Assembly: GCA_004352715.1 (NCBI GenBank)
Contig: SCFE01000003.1
Span: 4,296,388 to 4,360,387 of the forward strand
Reading direction: 5' to 3'
Origin: Hofstenia miamia
Lineage: Eukaryota; Xenacoelomorpha; Acoela
DNA length: 64,000 nt
A program made the translations under genes and the position numbers. Of the stretch, positions 39,521 through 52,525 are shown one piece after another. The notes under the pieces were generated by a model. That model was given only the letters and a program-made list of their open reading frames with translations. It was not told where the DNA came from and did not search any database. How positions within the stretch are numbered: the first letter of the stretch is position 1; each line of letters opens with the position of its first letter.

Positions 39521-40540
39521 TTCTTGCTGACTTGTGTGAACTCTAATTACATTGAAAATGATTAAAAAAATTTCATTTCATGAACAAGTATTTAAGATTT
39601 AAGTGTCACACTTAATAAATTATAAATATTTACATATTGACTAAAATTGACAGTTTGCCGTCAACTGCAGACTCCAAGCATATTACATTTTTTTCAAACT
39701 GCTAATTAAGCATACTACAGAAATTGTTTAGGGCATTATATGAAATATACATATTATATATAAATACATTTGCAATTTTCTCATAAACATTTCAATTCAC
39801 ATTACTATTTCTAGAACTAAAGCATTTAATTTTCTAATTACAATGATGCACAGAAAAGATACAATGTGTCCTGTGCATCTGAGGGTTAAGATATAGAACT
39901 TTAGAAATACAGCACTGAGCAAATCAGCCATTAATCTTTAAGAACATTCTAAATTAAATAGTAGTAAGATTAACACTGTAAATTGAAGAATATCATTGAT
40001 AGCCAATTTTATCTATACATTAAGTTTGTCTACTGACGATTTTTGTGGCAGGTTTTGTTTTTTATTGTTCTTACTTTATTTAGGGGAGGGGCTAAATCCG
40101 AATATGGCTACATTTTTGTTTTTCACATGCTTATGAAATATATGCATGTTCATTACAAAGCTTGCTTTATGAAAAATAGAAATTTATTGGACCTTTTACA
40201 TGGAGGTAGAAATTGTGTAACATTCAATTTTGCAAAACAAAGAAGCACTCAAAATAATTTTAGGAACATACCTTTCTAGCAAGAGCATAATCATGCAAAA
40301 TTTCACAATAATTAATCTGGCAATCCCCTTTCAATTAGTTGCCAATGTATGTAAAAGTGTCCCTGTCTCTTCAAATTTTATTATTTAGTAGTCCCATTAG
40401 TCTTAGCAAGCATTTTTATTATTTAAAATTCTTGATGGAAGATCGCAACTTGTTCTTAACTTCAGGTCACAAGATTTTATGGAAATTACTCCAAGCGATT
40501 TTTTTTATTATAGTGAATGGCGTATGCCATCTTTTTTTTA
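39521..40540. other. Intergenic, no gene seen
   Basis: AT-rich; short frames only. Confidence 0.4.
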
Positions 40541-40544
40541 CTCT

Positions 40545-42695
40545 AGGGGCCCGGGCCTCCTCTAAATAAGAAAAATTCATTAAAATTGTACAATAAAAAT
40601 TACAAAAGAAAATTCCTTAATATCGTCAAATGGAGAAAATAAGAACAGTTTTTTTAAATTTTTTCGAAGATCTGGTATTTGTAAAATGTATTTCATTGAA
40701 CTTTAACACTATAATGTGTCCTATGGATCCTGAAATTTCATTTCAATAAAAATATGAATATTTAATTTTCAGGAAATGTTTTAAATTTTTAAACTATTTC
40801 AATTCACCCTTTTGGATGGGGTGAATATGAACGCATGTGATTTCGGTCATGTATTTCAATTTAAGCATACAATTTTTAATTATTCTACTTATCAAAAGTA
40901 CTAATGAAATTATATGAGCATAGCTACGTCTACCCTGTGGCACATAAACTTATAGTATAATTATATATTCTCCTTGTCTATCATTTCTATTTCTCAACAC
41001 TGTTCCTACTTAACCCATTTGACGATACTCAATAGGGTTGGTCAAATTTTTTGTACTTATATTTAACACCATGCACCTACTGCAAAAATCCAACAACAAA
41101 TTTTTCTGACATATCAAAACTCTGCCTAATTTTTTTAATTTGCAAATTATTGATTTTAGTGTAGAATCGCGGGCTGGGAACTCTAATTACATTACAGAAC
41201 TCATTGTCGCAGCAGAAGGTTGCAGAAGTGCCCTTATTGTAGCAGCCCCGATCAGGGGCGTGCCCAGGATTCTCTTACGGGGGGCATCATTGTCATTACC
41301 CAATGCCCAAATTTTTGAAAATATTGAGAAAATAGACCGTAAAAAATGCATTTCACGATCCTAGATTCTAAATTTTTCAGTTTTTTACGAATTTTTTTTT
41401 ATTCATCCAGTCAAAATTAAATTTGGAAACCTGACGGGGGACATTCCACCATGCCCCCTGGGTACACCACTGGCCCCGATTCCAGGAAATTAGAATAGTA
41501 AAATGTATGCATAAACATAGTTGATTCATCCAAGTAACTAGTAACTGTTTAGGTAACATCCAGGATGACCAATTCGTATGGCTTCCAGCCGAAGTGCTGT
41601 CCAAAATAGAAGTGCATAACTTGCTTGATCGGTGATACCCTATTTATCTCACATTTTACTATCTATCTCACCAAAAATAAACACCTCATTTGCGTTGTTA
41701 TCTCTCAGCTCACTAAATAATAGGATGTAATTTATACCAGCCATTCGTGTTAACCAATGGTATGATATCATCGCACAGTGTAAGCAACTATTAGTGCATG
41801 TACTTGTTGCAATTGAGAGGTTTATTATTTCTATACATAGCCGTAGACATAACCTAATGCGGTCCACAATATGGGCTTGCTTACTGTCTGAATCGCTACT
41901 TGTCGCGTCAGTACTTGAAGAAAGTTCTCCCAAATTGGCGCCGGAACTTACACAATAATTATCATAGCGAAAAAGAATTAAATTAAAATAAAAGGTAGAC
42001 TGAAGTTCAAGCTAGATAAAATCTATTGACCATTTTCTACATTGTTTCTCCTTATATACATTTTAGATTATTACTGTCTTTGTTTACAGCGTAATATCAC
42101 GCGATGATCATGTTTCACTTGCAATTTAATTTGAGCAACAATACTACGTAGCACCTAAGCGAGGGGACATTAAGCTGTTGTTGCAAACTAAAGTCGAAAT
42201 AAAGGCTTACGTCATTTTGACGTCATTACAAATAGAAAATCAAATAAAATAATAATCACGAAATCCCCGAGTGACTCTGCATTAACAAGAGCCTAATATT
42301 TTTCATTTGGTTGATCTTTTAAATTTTTTCAACATGTTTAGCAATATAGATTGAAATTGAGACTAAACACACATTCATACCATTAGGTGAAAATTTTGCA
42401 ATTTACCTAATCTTATACTGGTCTATTTTGAAGTGAATAACCCCAAAGTCTCCTAAAAACACAACATGCCATTATTAAAGCGCAATTTAAAATTTGAAAA
42501 GGAGTTGTGCTGAGTCTTGAAAAACTGCTCGAATTCTATATTTCCATTTTTGGAGTCAGTAGATGGTGGTGAAGTTCGTTTTAAAAAATGAAAATTCAAT
42601 AGTTTTATGCCTCTCTAGTACCCAATTATGCACTTAGCATTTTATTCTACATTGGGCCTCCTCTAAAAATTTTTTCTGTATCCGTCCCTATCTAT
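40545..42695. mobile_element. Old non-autonomous element, disrupted by later insertions
   Basis: Left GGGGCCCGGGCCTCCTCTAA and right GGGCCTCCTCTAAAAA...CTGTATCCGTCC resemble the two ends of the better-preserved element at 46450-47267; interior words match too (GTCAGTAGATGGTGGTGAAG against GTCAGTAAATGATGGTGAAG). About 1.1 kb in the middle (roughly 41150-42285) is foreign to the other copy and includes the insertion at 41253. Outer TIRs are too eroded to define a target duplication. Confidence 0.6.
41253..41472. mobile_element. 220-bp hAT-like MITE with perfect 8-bp target duplication
   Basis: Begins CAGGGGCGTGCCCAGGATTC and ends GCCCCCTGGGTACACCACTG. The right end read in reverse, CAGTGGTGTACCCAGGGGGC, pairs with the left as imperfect inverted repeats starting CAG. 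The octamer GCCCCGAT occurs immediately before (41245-41252) and after (41473-41480). No coding capacity. Ends of this type belong to hAT-superfamily MITEs. Confidence 0.9.
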
Positions 42696-45600
42696 GTTCT
42701 AAAATGCTGTGCCATTGCACGAAATCTCATTTTTCAAAATTCGCTAGATGGCGTCCTAAAGTATTGAAATAAAACAAATGGAAATAATGTATTTTGAGCT
42801 TTAGTGTATTTTATATTGAATTTTGAGTTTTAGTGGATTTATTGTGGAAAACGTGTTGCTGCATTTATTTGTGTAATACATTTCAAATTTAAAGGAGCCA
42901 AAGTTGTGTATAACGTTTCATAAGGCAATTTAATTATTTATTAGAATTTCAAATAAATCGCTTTGTACAGATGATTCTTTAAATATTATAATATAGTTGA
43001 AATCAAATAATTTCAGATAAAAACGATTTTGTCTATAAATTTGATATTAAATTCTTTCACTTTATCCCAACTATCCTATTTCATTCGGCCAACTTTGACC
43101 CCAACTGAAAAATCTACAAACAGTTAATTTCTTTTTGGTAAAAGAATTAAAACAAATAAAGAAGTTAGAAAACAGTTCAAACAATACAAAACCAATATAA
43201 AATAGCTAAATATTGCGACATCGTTAACACAAGACTTTCATCCCATTGCTTTTGATTGGAAAGTTGGTGCAGGAAAATTCCTGGAGTCTTTGTTTCCAAG
43301 CTTGCAAGTCCGTCGTATTTTCAACAAGGGAAGTAACTGCGGCAGATCATTTTAAACAGAGTCTGAACATCATTCTTCAGCAGACAAATGGTACATGCAT
43401 TTTGGAGAGAAAATAAGATGAATCTTTATTGGAATTTCTTTGTGTTTTCTATGCCTTTTCAAAGTCTACTTCAGAAATAGTAATATCAAATTCAGAATAG
43501 GTAAGATTATTCTCAGCAAATGTAATATCAAAATCAGAATGTTCAGCAACCTCAAGTTTTCTCAAGCCAAAACAACGCAAAAGAAAAAGAGGGCCATTAT
43601 TGTCCAACTTTCATAGTTATTTCGGTTTTGACGTACAGTTACAAATTTTTGCTTCTGCAACTTTAGGATATAGCTATCCTTTTGTACAGATAGGACATTG
43701 TATCCTCCTTTAGAAACATATATACTTTGGACAACCACTGTTTTCAGTATTCTGCAGAGCTTCATTACCTCTATTTTAAATATATGACTACATTACTACA
43801 ACTTTGGCTAACTACAGTCTTTGGTTAATTTCAACTTGCAAATTCCGACTTGAAATGTTTAAAGTGATTCATTTTGAAACCCTATTAATCTAAGATTATT
43901 GACCCTATGGATTTTTACAATATATCAAAAATACTTGCAGACTCACTCAATATGAGACTAATTTTTTACTTACAATTTTGCAAATACTGTTTCACTACAA
44001 GGTTAAAATTCACAATTTTAAGACAGCCGTCTATATAAATTATTAGAGTAGATCATTTTGGAGACCTATTTCATCGTGAGTTTTTATACTATCGACCTGG
44101 CATTTAACCTCACTTAGCATTAAACAAAAAATAGGTAAACAAACATATGCAAAATTTTCTGCTATAAAGGTAAACATAATTGCTCCTCAAGAATGTGTTA
44201 AACTTCTTCCTTTTGCTCCAATGCTGTAAATAGCAATATCTTAATAAAGTTGATCAACTCCCCCATAGATTTGTTATATTGGTATGCAACATTTGTTTGA
44301 AAGAAAGCAAGGGTGCATTGTTTTTTTCTTGAATAGCGTGTCGAAAGTTTTTCGAACACTAGCATGCAAACAACCGCCCGAAAAACAGTTCTCATCACAT
44401 TGTTTAATTGTTTCTAAACAACCCTGTCATCTTGATGATGAGACTCTTAATATAAAGTGCGGTTTAAAAAACTGACAAAGTGCATTGATTTTCATTAAAC
44501 ATGTACATGTATTAAGTCATTCATATAAACATATTTTCAATTGATTGCATACTTTGAAATATTTACGAACAATTTGTTTCGGTTGAAAACGGGTTAAAAT
44601 CAAGTTAAAAGTCAGGGTTAAGATTATTACTCTGGACCAGGTCAGGACATTTTAATTTCTTCAATAATACTCGTCACTAGTTGTAACGGACTAGGACTTT
44701 AGATCATTTTAATATAAAAAACTAGTTATGCGAAGAATTTGAATGTTTTTGCCAAAATCGGGTGTTTCTTTACTTCAGACCCAAGAATTTTTTTTATAGA
44801 AAAATTATCACCGTAATTGGGAAACACATCTTTCCCATAGATGTGCCAAAATCCCAGGACTTCCATATCCTAATAGTCTTAGTAGAATTATGAGAATGGG
44901 AATTTAGAGCCACCAAGTTGCTTGGGATTAATAAATAGCATACTGTCATTCATTGGACATAGAACTAAATCAGTGGTTCTGCTATTCTTTTTGTAAAGAA
45001 AAACAATGAATTAGTTTTATTAACGTTAATTTTTCTACAATGCAAATCTCTTTCCAGTGAAATCAGCAGTGATGCACTCTGTCTAGGGCAGGTTATTTAG
45101 TCTTAAAAGTTCTACTAGCATTACTTGAAAGCAAAAATCGCTTTGTCCATGTTTTTGAACAATTTTATTAAACCTGTTAACAAATATTAAAAGCTCTTTA
45201 TATGGACAGATTTATAGATTTGTTTCCGCTCAAACAATGTGTGCTTGAAGTACATTAAAATAACTATTTTATTGGAAATTCAGACTTTTGAGTAAGCTAG
45301 CTTTCAAAATCTTCAAGTACCTAGTGTTTGATAATGAAGCAGTGTAATGCCAAGGGGTGCAAAACAAGCTTCAACTAGTCATTAGAAATCGCGCACTTGG
45401 ATGGATTCCTGTCAGGTCAGGAATTAAAGATAAAAAAGAAGTGGGCCAATATCTCTTCTTTTGGTGCTTTCATATTCTAAATATCTTCATTAGTTTTGGA
45501 GTATAAGCGCGTAGAAATTTTGAGGAAATCATCAACGATTTTGAAAAATTCCAAGTAGTATTAGTTAAGCATAAAAAATTATAATCAAGATATGTAATTA

Positions 45601-46441
45601 TTTAAATTGAAGTATAAAGTAGTTTCTGTATCACATAGTTACGAAAATGAAAGTGTCAAAATCAGAAATTTATTAAGAATTTTGTCTTAGATCCAAACTT
45701 TAAGCTGTTTAAACTTTAAGTCAGCCATAAGAGATGATAGAAAAAAGTGTACAGGATTCTGAGACTATAATTTTATATCCTTCGCACTGCTTAACACTAT
45801 GTAATGAAAGCGTTGATGAAAAACATGTTTTATACTGAAAGCTTTTCAAAAAATAAAATGAATACAATTTCACTATAAATTGAAAAACAATGAAAATATA
45901 AATTCTATACGGAATTAAAGATTTTGAAATTGAAATTAAAGTCAAGGATTAATAATTTTGCATCAAGAAATTGCATATATTCGTTTAAGCAGATAAAGTT
46001 ATATTGGGCATAAAAGAATCAAGTCATTAAGTTATGCTTCAAAGCTTAACCAAGATAAAGAAAACATCAATTAAATTTTTCCAATCTTAACATTTATTCA
46101 AATTGTGTGATTTTTTTCAAATTCGAAAATTACATTCCTAGACCTACATATAATTTTAAGCGTTGAGTCTATAGGTAATGAAGATTACTTCTTTCTAATG
46201 TTCATAAATTAAAAGGCTTATGCTTAAACCTCGTCATTAACAATTGTGTGCTTAAAAACGATCGTGAAGAAAAACAACTATGCTTAAGGAAAAATATCCA
46301 TTAATTAATGAAATTAATATATGACAAATTACTTTTCAAATACCAAAAATTGTATTTAATAAATTTATGTTACTTAGAATTATATTATTTAGGGCGAAAT
46401 TATTTGGGACAATTAATGAAATATAAAGAGTATTTGTAAAT
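42696..46441. other. Long intergenic region, no gene seen
   Basis: AT-rich, short frames only. About 46150-46320 is the second copy of the dispersed repeat also present near 31740-31910. Confidence 0.45.
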
Positions 46442-46449
46442 TGTCTCAG

Positions 46450-47267
46450 GGCAGGAGCGGATACAGAGAGGGCAGAGGGGGCCCGAGCTCCCTTTAAAAT
46501 AAGAGAATAGGTCGCTAGTGTTGCAAAAAATTACAAACCAAATTCTGTTGTACCCAATAGGGTACATCAAATTTTTGTATTTAAATTCAATACTATGGAC
46601 TGTCTTCACCAATAACTTGCACCTTCTCCAAAATTACAAGAAACACATTCTTAACTTTTCAAAACCTGGCCTAATTTTTCTTAATTTTACCATTTCATTG
46701 ATTTTAGCAAGATTTTTGCATTTTGGTATGTTTGATTTTCTTGAATTTTATCAAAATATTCAAAATTTATAGAATTTGACGAGTAGGCACACATTCATGA
46801 GTGTTTGTGAATATTTTGTACTTAATCCTATATTATTAAAAATTCACTAAAAATTTCTCATTTGTAGTGCAAAATGAAATCGTATAATTTGAAATACATT
46901 ATGTATTTAATTTAGTGCATATTTTTGTGAAAAATATTTGACAAAAATTCGATTCTTTCTAAAATAATCCAATTTTGTTGAAAATTGGATACAAGCATTT
47001 CCGCAATTGCCCAATGTCAATAGTACTAAAAGCAAATAGGCTAAAAGCAATGAAATAATTAAAATTAAAAAAAAATCTGTTGGGTCTTGAGAAGTTGCAC
47101 AAATTGTCTTAGAGTCAGTAAATGATGGTGAAGTGTACGCATAGTTTTGAATTTTTAAAATTAAAAATTCAATACTTTATAACCAGGCGTAGCTGTAGTA
47201 CCGAATTATGGACTTAGGAGTTTATCCTGCATTGAGCCCCCTCTAAAAATATTTCTGTATCCGCCAC
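46450..47267. mobile_element. 818-bp non-autonomous hAT-like element
   Basis: Ends are inverted repeats sharing GCGGATACAGA: left GGCAGGAGCGGATACAGA, right (reverse complement) GTGGCGGATACAGAAATA. The octamer TGTCTCAG flanks both sides exactly (46442-46449 and 47268-47275), an 8-bp target duplication typical of hAT elements. No transposase frame. A more decayed relative is at 40545-42695. Confidence 0.8.
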
Positions 47268-47344
47268 TGTCTCAGTATATGAATAATCGTGTTTCATATG
47301 GATTATTATATGACTATGTATTCAGATATGCATCTTTATGTATA

Positions 47345-47840
47345 CAGTTGGCTGAAATTTGGCGGGAATTTGATAGCAAACACAATTTCTAAAGCATAAT
47401 TACCTGCGTATTTTTATTTCCTTACATTATCCCTGGTTGTGATATCCCTGTTGTAAAAACCTGAAATAATTACTCTTTTATATATCAAAATGTTCAGTGT
47501 TCGTGAAATCGGCTTAATAACAAATGTTGGAAAGCCGACAATTGCAAGAATTAAATTATCAATGAGCTTGATATCAAATCGAAAAGGAAGGTGTGGAAGA
47601 AATCTTTCGTGTACTCCAAGCCAATATAGTTTCTTGAAGGGAATTTTAGTTAAAAATCCATTAAGCTCCTCAAATAAATACAAGGTCACTGGCAAGAAGC
47701 TGGTGTTTCTATCAGTGAAGGAACCAGGGACTGGAAAAAAACCATTGCTAACCACTTAATTGCAATTAATTGGCCACAACTTTTTACGAATAATTGAAAA
47801 TTGACATTTAACATATCAAATAATTGCAATTAATTGGTGG
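47345..47840 (+). pseudogene. Tc1-like transposase N-terminal remnant
   Basis: Frame 47490-47756 reads MFSVREIGLITNVGKPTIAR and then RNLSCTPSQYSFLKGILVKN. This is the Tc1 helix-turn-helix followed by the second DNA-binding half, with the GRPR hook degraded to CGRN. A terminal-repeat-like TACAGTTGGCTGAAATTTGG lies upstream at 47343. No catalytic domain follows, and the right end was not found. Confidence 0.65.
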
Positions 47841-47859
47841 AAAAAACTTACTCAAAATT

Positions 47860-48490
47860 TGGAACCATAAGGGATATCTCTAAAATGTCCCAAAGAGTAC
47901 CTCCTCGCTGTCGGTCTGTGGAGTCCTGAACCTACATCAGACGTTATAACGAGGGTACAGAAGGTGCCACCATATGGGGCGGTGACGGTCGGGAAGCCTG
48001 TCTTTTCAGTTTTCGGATAGACAGAAGGCGTCAGCAAGAATACTATTGGCACCAGTTAGGGTGCGTCTCATGGAGCAGTCACACAGAGAAGAAACTCTCT
48101 GTCTCTGGCCTGTGAGATAGGCCTAAGACCAGTGTTTGCTGTGGTTTTCTCTGAGGCATCTTTGCTGTGTCACAGGTAGTTATGATCCAACACAATGCCA
48201 TCTACTAAGGAGTTGAGTGCCTCCATTAGCTAGAATGCTTTGCATTTTGTTTTCACGGATCTATTAGTATCCAGCATGCGCTCTCTTAAGTTACCACCGT
48301 TAGTAGCCTTAGATGGCCAAAGCGGAAGATGCGCAACCCTCTCAACTGAAGTTCGATCTCGGCTGCACTCTGCCGACCAGACTCAACACAGATCACCACT
48401 CTGTGTACCATAGGTCGCCAGCGATTTCTAAAGATCAAACCGCCCAGGTATACTTCTCGGAGTCTGTTGTCTTTTTCAGTAATCCTACTC
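47860..48490. other. GC-rich island of unknown nature
   Basis: About 630 bp near 50% GC in a region of about 30% GC, with sharp edges. It has no long frame, no recognisable rRNA, tRNA or snRNA segment, and no terminal repeats. It could be part of a mobile element, an old horizontal or chimeric piece, or a structured non-coding RNA gene. Confidence 0.5.
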
Positions 48491-48936
48491 AAAATTATTT
48501 CACTTTGTTTTAACATATAAATGAACACACACTATCGCTTCAAATTGCCTGAAATTGTGCCAATTTTTCACAAATTACTTTTAAGTGATTTTCCATTTTC
48601 GCACACTAGTACTACAGTTTTAATACACATTCCTTATAATTTACTTGATGAACATTTTCCAATCCAATTGATAAGCCCTAACTAACAATTTTGCAATTGA
48701 ATAATTTAGAAATATAATTTAAAAGCTTCAATTGAAAATAAATATTATTTAACTTTTGAAAAAACTAAAATTAAAAATTAATTCAGAACTGAAAATTTCC
48801 ATAAATGATTAGCTCAATTGTCGGCTTTCCTTGATATTGACAACGTCAACGATTTCGCTGAAACTTTTCTTAGAAAAAAAGGTTGAAAATGTCTTCTCAT
48901 ACGAACTACCAAGATGTCCGCTATTTAAGACCAGCC

Positions 48937-49050
48937 TCAAATTTGGCTGAAAATTTTTTTAGTAAAGCTGGCTTTGCTTTCAATGATCACCGACAAAACA
49001 TCTTCCCTATGAACCTTGAAGTTCAACTTTTCCTCAAAATTTCGGCTCGT
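48937..49050 (+). pseudogene. hAT transposase dimerisation-domain fragment
   Basis: One frame reads NLAENFFSKAGFAFNDHRQN and then FPMNLEVQLFLKIS. This matches the C-terminal dimerisation region of hAT transposases (usual pattern ERxFSxAGxxxxxxRxxLxPxxxExLxFLK). Nothing else of the transposase is visible nearby. Confidence 0.7.
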
Positions 49051-49149
49051 TGACAAATCTGGTACAATATGCAATTTTAAGTGAATGGGAAAACATGTTT
49101 GGATCCCCCACAAAATTTTAGTAGACTGGTACTGAATTTTTGAGCAATA

Positions 49150-50275
49150 CTTTTACTAGCATTTGCGAAAATCTAAGCATTCATCACGCTGCAATTGCTC
49201 CTTACTTACTATTTTCTAATGGTATTGTCGAGCAGCACAATATGGTAATCAAAGAGACTTTTTTCTGCACTTTATAAGAGGAACCTTAAGCATTTGTTGA
49301 GCAAATAAAGTTAACCGTTTTTACTAAAAATTGTGTTCCTAACCGGAATGGATTTTCCCCTATCAAATTGTTTTTGGATAAAATCCTCGTGTTTCATCTG
49401 TAATTACCAAAATGATATTCCGGCAATGGAAAGTTTTTTCTTCAGTAATGTAGTCTCCAAACGCCGAGCTTTTAAGGAAAATTCGATGCCTATTTACTCA
49501 AGCGGAAAATTAGGAATGAATTCGTAAAGTCATATGCCGTAATACTAGTATTAACGAGCGGTCATTATGTCTTGGTGTTAAGGTGTTATTTTTGACATTG
49601 CACTAAAATTGTTGGAGCTGGAGAGGTCCGGTTATAGTATCAAGTTTGCATAATGCCGAAATATTGTTAAAAATTTTTTAAATGTCATGTAACTAAGGTT
49701 ATATTGTGGCATTCTAATTAGTTTGAATCTAATGATTTAGGTGTTGACAATGAAGGACATTAATGAAGAAAAACACCCAAAGGCTAGGCTTGTAGCCAAG
49801 GGTTTTCAGGACACAGATACGCTTTTTCAAGGTGACCCGTTAACAAGACATGAAAGTAAAGAACTTACATGTTGGGTGGTAGTGTCATCTGCGGACAAAG
49901 CTCTTTACATTTCATGTTAATTCATCTTTAGTTGGTATGCATGTAGATGATTTTTTTACATTGCTGGTGATCGATTATGGTTAGACACATTGACAAAACA
50001 GTTGTCACATACATAAAATTGGAAACATTTTTGAAATTGGGTGCAAATGGGCCAGTTTTTTGGGCGTTCAAATACGAAAAATTGATCATTATAATTTATC
50101 TTAACAATGTCAATGCTCTTGATCATTTTGTTGATACTGAAGAAAAATTTCATTCCACTATTGGAAAACTTATATGGTTATCTTCGATAAGTAGGCCTGA
50201 ATTAGCCTTTGAAGTTAGTTGTCCCTCAACTCAAAATGATAGCAATTCAGAAATATATATATTCTAGCATCAACA
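49150..50275 (+). pseudogene. Copia-like polyprotein remnant
   Basis: Integrase end: SNGIVEQHNMVIKET (49214-49258), then TKNCVPNRNGFSPIKLF (about 49322-49372). RT start: HPKARLVAKGFQDTDTLF (about 49776). MHVDDF at 49937-49954 stands for the catalytic VDD box. FHSTIGKLIWLSSISRPELA (about 50148-50207) matches the GxLxW...SRPDxAF block of copia polyproteins. The order integrase then RT is diagnostic of Ty1/copia. Many stops, frameshifts and deletions; LTRs not identified. Confidence 0.78.
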
Positions 50276-50901
50276 TGGCAAGCCGAAAAGTTAGGCAAAA
50301 ACATAGTGATAGCGTAGTATCACTCGTCTTGTTCAGGTAATACATCTCATGTGACCGCTTAGGCATAGAAAGTTTAAAGTAGTAAGCACTAGTAATAAGA
50401 TAGGTTGACTACTGCGAATAAGAACTCTGGTAACACATAAGACTACATGGCAATGAGTGCCGAAGCAAGACATCAAAGCTGCCATCTAGAATACACGAAT
50501 GTCTGGATCAGCTATACCAAAACTAACCGGGCTTAAGCCTCCTTTGTAGACGGGCCAGAACGATCCTACACACCCGAATACAACCTTGGCCTACTCCCCC
50601 TCAGCTTCTAGAAAGTTTAGCTGCTCATGACCATCAAGGTATTAACGTATATGAGCAAGAAAATGAGCTATCAAACCAAAATAATTTAATAACCATTTGA
50701 ACACACTGAGTCCCTATATATACAAAATGATTTAAGCAACGTAATAACCTGCCAAGGCAGAACTAATAATGTAAACAACTAAGCAGTGCAAGCAATGGGT
50801 AGATGTAGCATGGGAACGTAGGAGGAATTTGCATTAATCATGGATGCGACTACTCCCAGTGGCGATGATGTGAATTGCTGTTACCAAAAAGGTTTGATTG
50901 T

Positions 50902-50903
<2 letters not shown>
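50276..50903. other. Non-coding, possible LTR debris
   Basis: Less AT-rich than average. CCATCTAGAATAC(A/C)(C/T)GA is shared with the LTR at about 53761, hinting at a related LTR fragment, but the match is short. Confidence 0.35.
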
Positions 50904-50935
<32 letters not shown>

Positions 50936-51250
50936 NNNNNNNNNNNNNNNNNNNNNNNNNNNNNNNNNNNNNNNNNNNNNNNNNNNNNNNNNNNNNNNNN
51001 NNNNNNNNNNNNNNNNNNNNNNNNNNNNNNNNNNNNNNNNNNNNNNNNNNNNNNNNNNNNNNNNNNNNNNNNNNNNNNNNNNNNNNNNNNNNNNNNNNNN
51101 NNNNNNNNNNNNNNNNNNNNNNNNNNNNNNNNNNNNNNNNNNNNNNNNNNNNNNNNNNNNNNNNNNNNNNNNNNNNNNNNNNNNNNNNNNNNNNNNNNNN
51201 NNNNNNNNNNNNNNNNNNNNNNNNNNNNNNNNNNNNNTATATATATATAT
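50904..51250. repeat. (TA)n microsatellite containing a 302-N gap
   Basis: TA run 50904-50935, N 50936-51237, TA run 51238-51250. The gap is of estimated, not default, size. Frames spanning it are artefacts. Confidence 0.95.
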
Positions 51251-52525
51251 AACTTAATAAAATATTAAATCAGCAAATTCTTTATCATGATTTCAAATGT
51301 AGATAATGCTAAATATTCTGTATTTTAATAATATTTAACTGGTTTGTCTAATTTTAGTGATTCTTATTAGGATTAAAATGTATTAAGCCTATCTTAATAA
51401 GATTAAACTAATACAATAACACTGTTTTAGGTTGATATTACAAAGATTACACTGATTAATTTGTATTATACTGTTCTTAATGAGATTAGCATATTATGAA
51501 TAATAGGGATTGCATCTGTGAAGGTCTCTGACTAAAATCCTGTGCCCATGAGTTTAGGTTAGAGTAGTTGGAATAAGGGAGACGACGTTGCACAAAATGA
51601 TGTAATCACTGATTCATGGATTAATTTTTTTTTCTCGTTTTTTGCTATTATCCAATATACAAAACGAGAAAATATTTGCCATACTTAAACATTACAGGCG
51701 TATGACATATAGAATTACATGATAAAGCCAATTTTGCTTCCCAAAAAATTATGCATGCAATGCTATTAGTATGATTTATGCATATACATGCTGATTTCAT
51801 TAATACACTATTATATTAGTTTTACACAGCAGTCTTTTCTTTGCATTTCTTTTGGTTTATATGATTCTTCGGGTTGTACATGTTTGTAGACTGCTACATC
51901 TTTTGTCAACTTGTTCTCACGTTTTTTCAGTTTATTTTGGTTTGACTTTTGCTTGGCTGTATACATTTACGTGGGTTTTCTGCTTTTGTAACTTTAATGT
52001 GCAAATGGCTTATCCATTTTAGTTGGTAAAAAAATGATGACACATTCGTTATTCATAGTTGATGTCAATTTTTCCCATGAGTAGATATGATTTCCATTTG
52101 ATAAATGAGTCACAACTCTGTGCTGCATTTGCCATTCTAAATGTACACATTTATAATAAATAGTGTAATATTCATATGCAAAAAATACAGGTGCATGATA
52201 TTTAGAAGATTTTAAGAAAATTACAAAGTAATATTTTTTAGGTCAATATAGTGAAAAACATTGTCTATAAAATTGCTTAACCATGTTGTGAAATCTGCTG
52301 ACTTGGAAAATTTAATACATGTTCAGTAAATATCATTGAAATCACACAACAAAAGTGAAAATCAATGTCTATAATTTAGTTTCAGTAAGTTGCTAGTTAT
52401 AAAAATAGGAAATTTAAATAGCATGCAATTAAACAAGATATTCAATGTAGCAAAAATTTACATGTTTAATTTAGTTTAAAGGGAAAAATTTAAAACCATA
52501 CTTGTTTACCATGAAATATTATAAT
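51251..52525. other. Intergenic, no gene seen
   Basis: AT-rich with no coding feature. Confidence 0.45.

Noticed and set aside
47860-48490. rRNA, 5S, U-snRNA or spliced-leader gene in the GC-rich island
   Set aside because: None of the conserved cores I remember for these RNAs is present on either strand.
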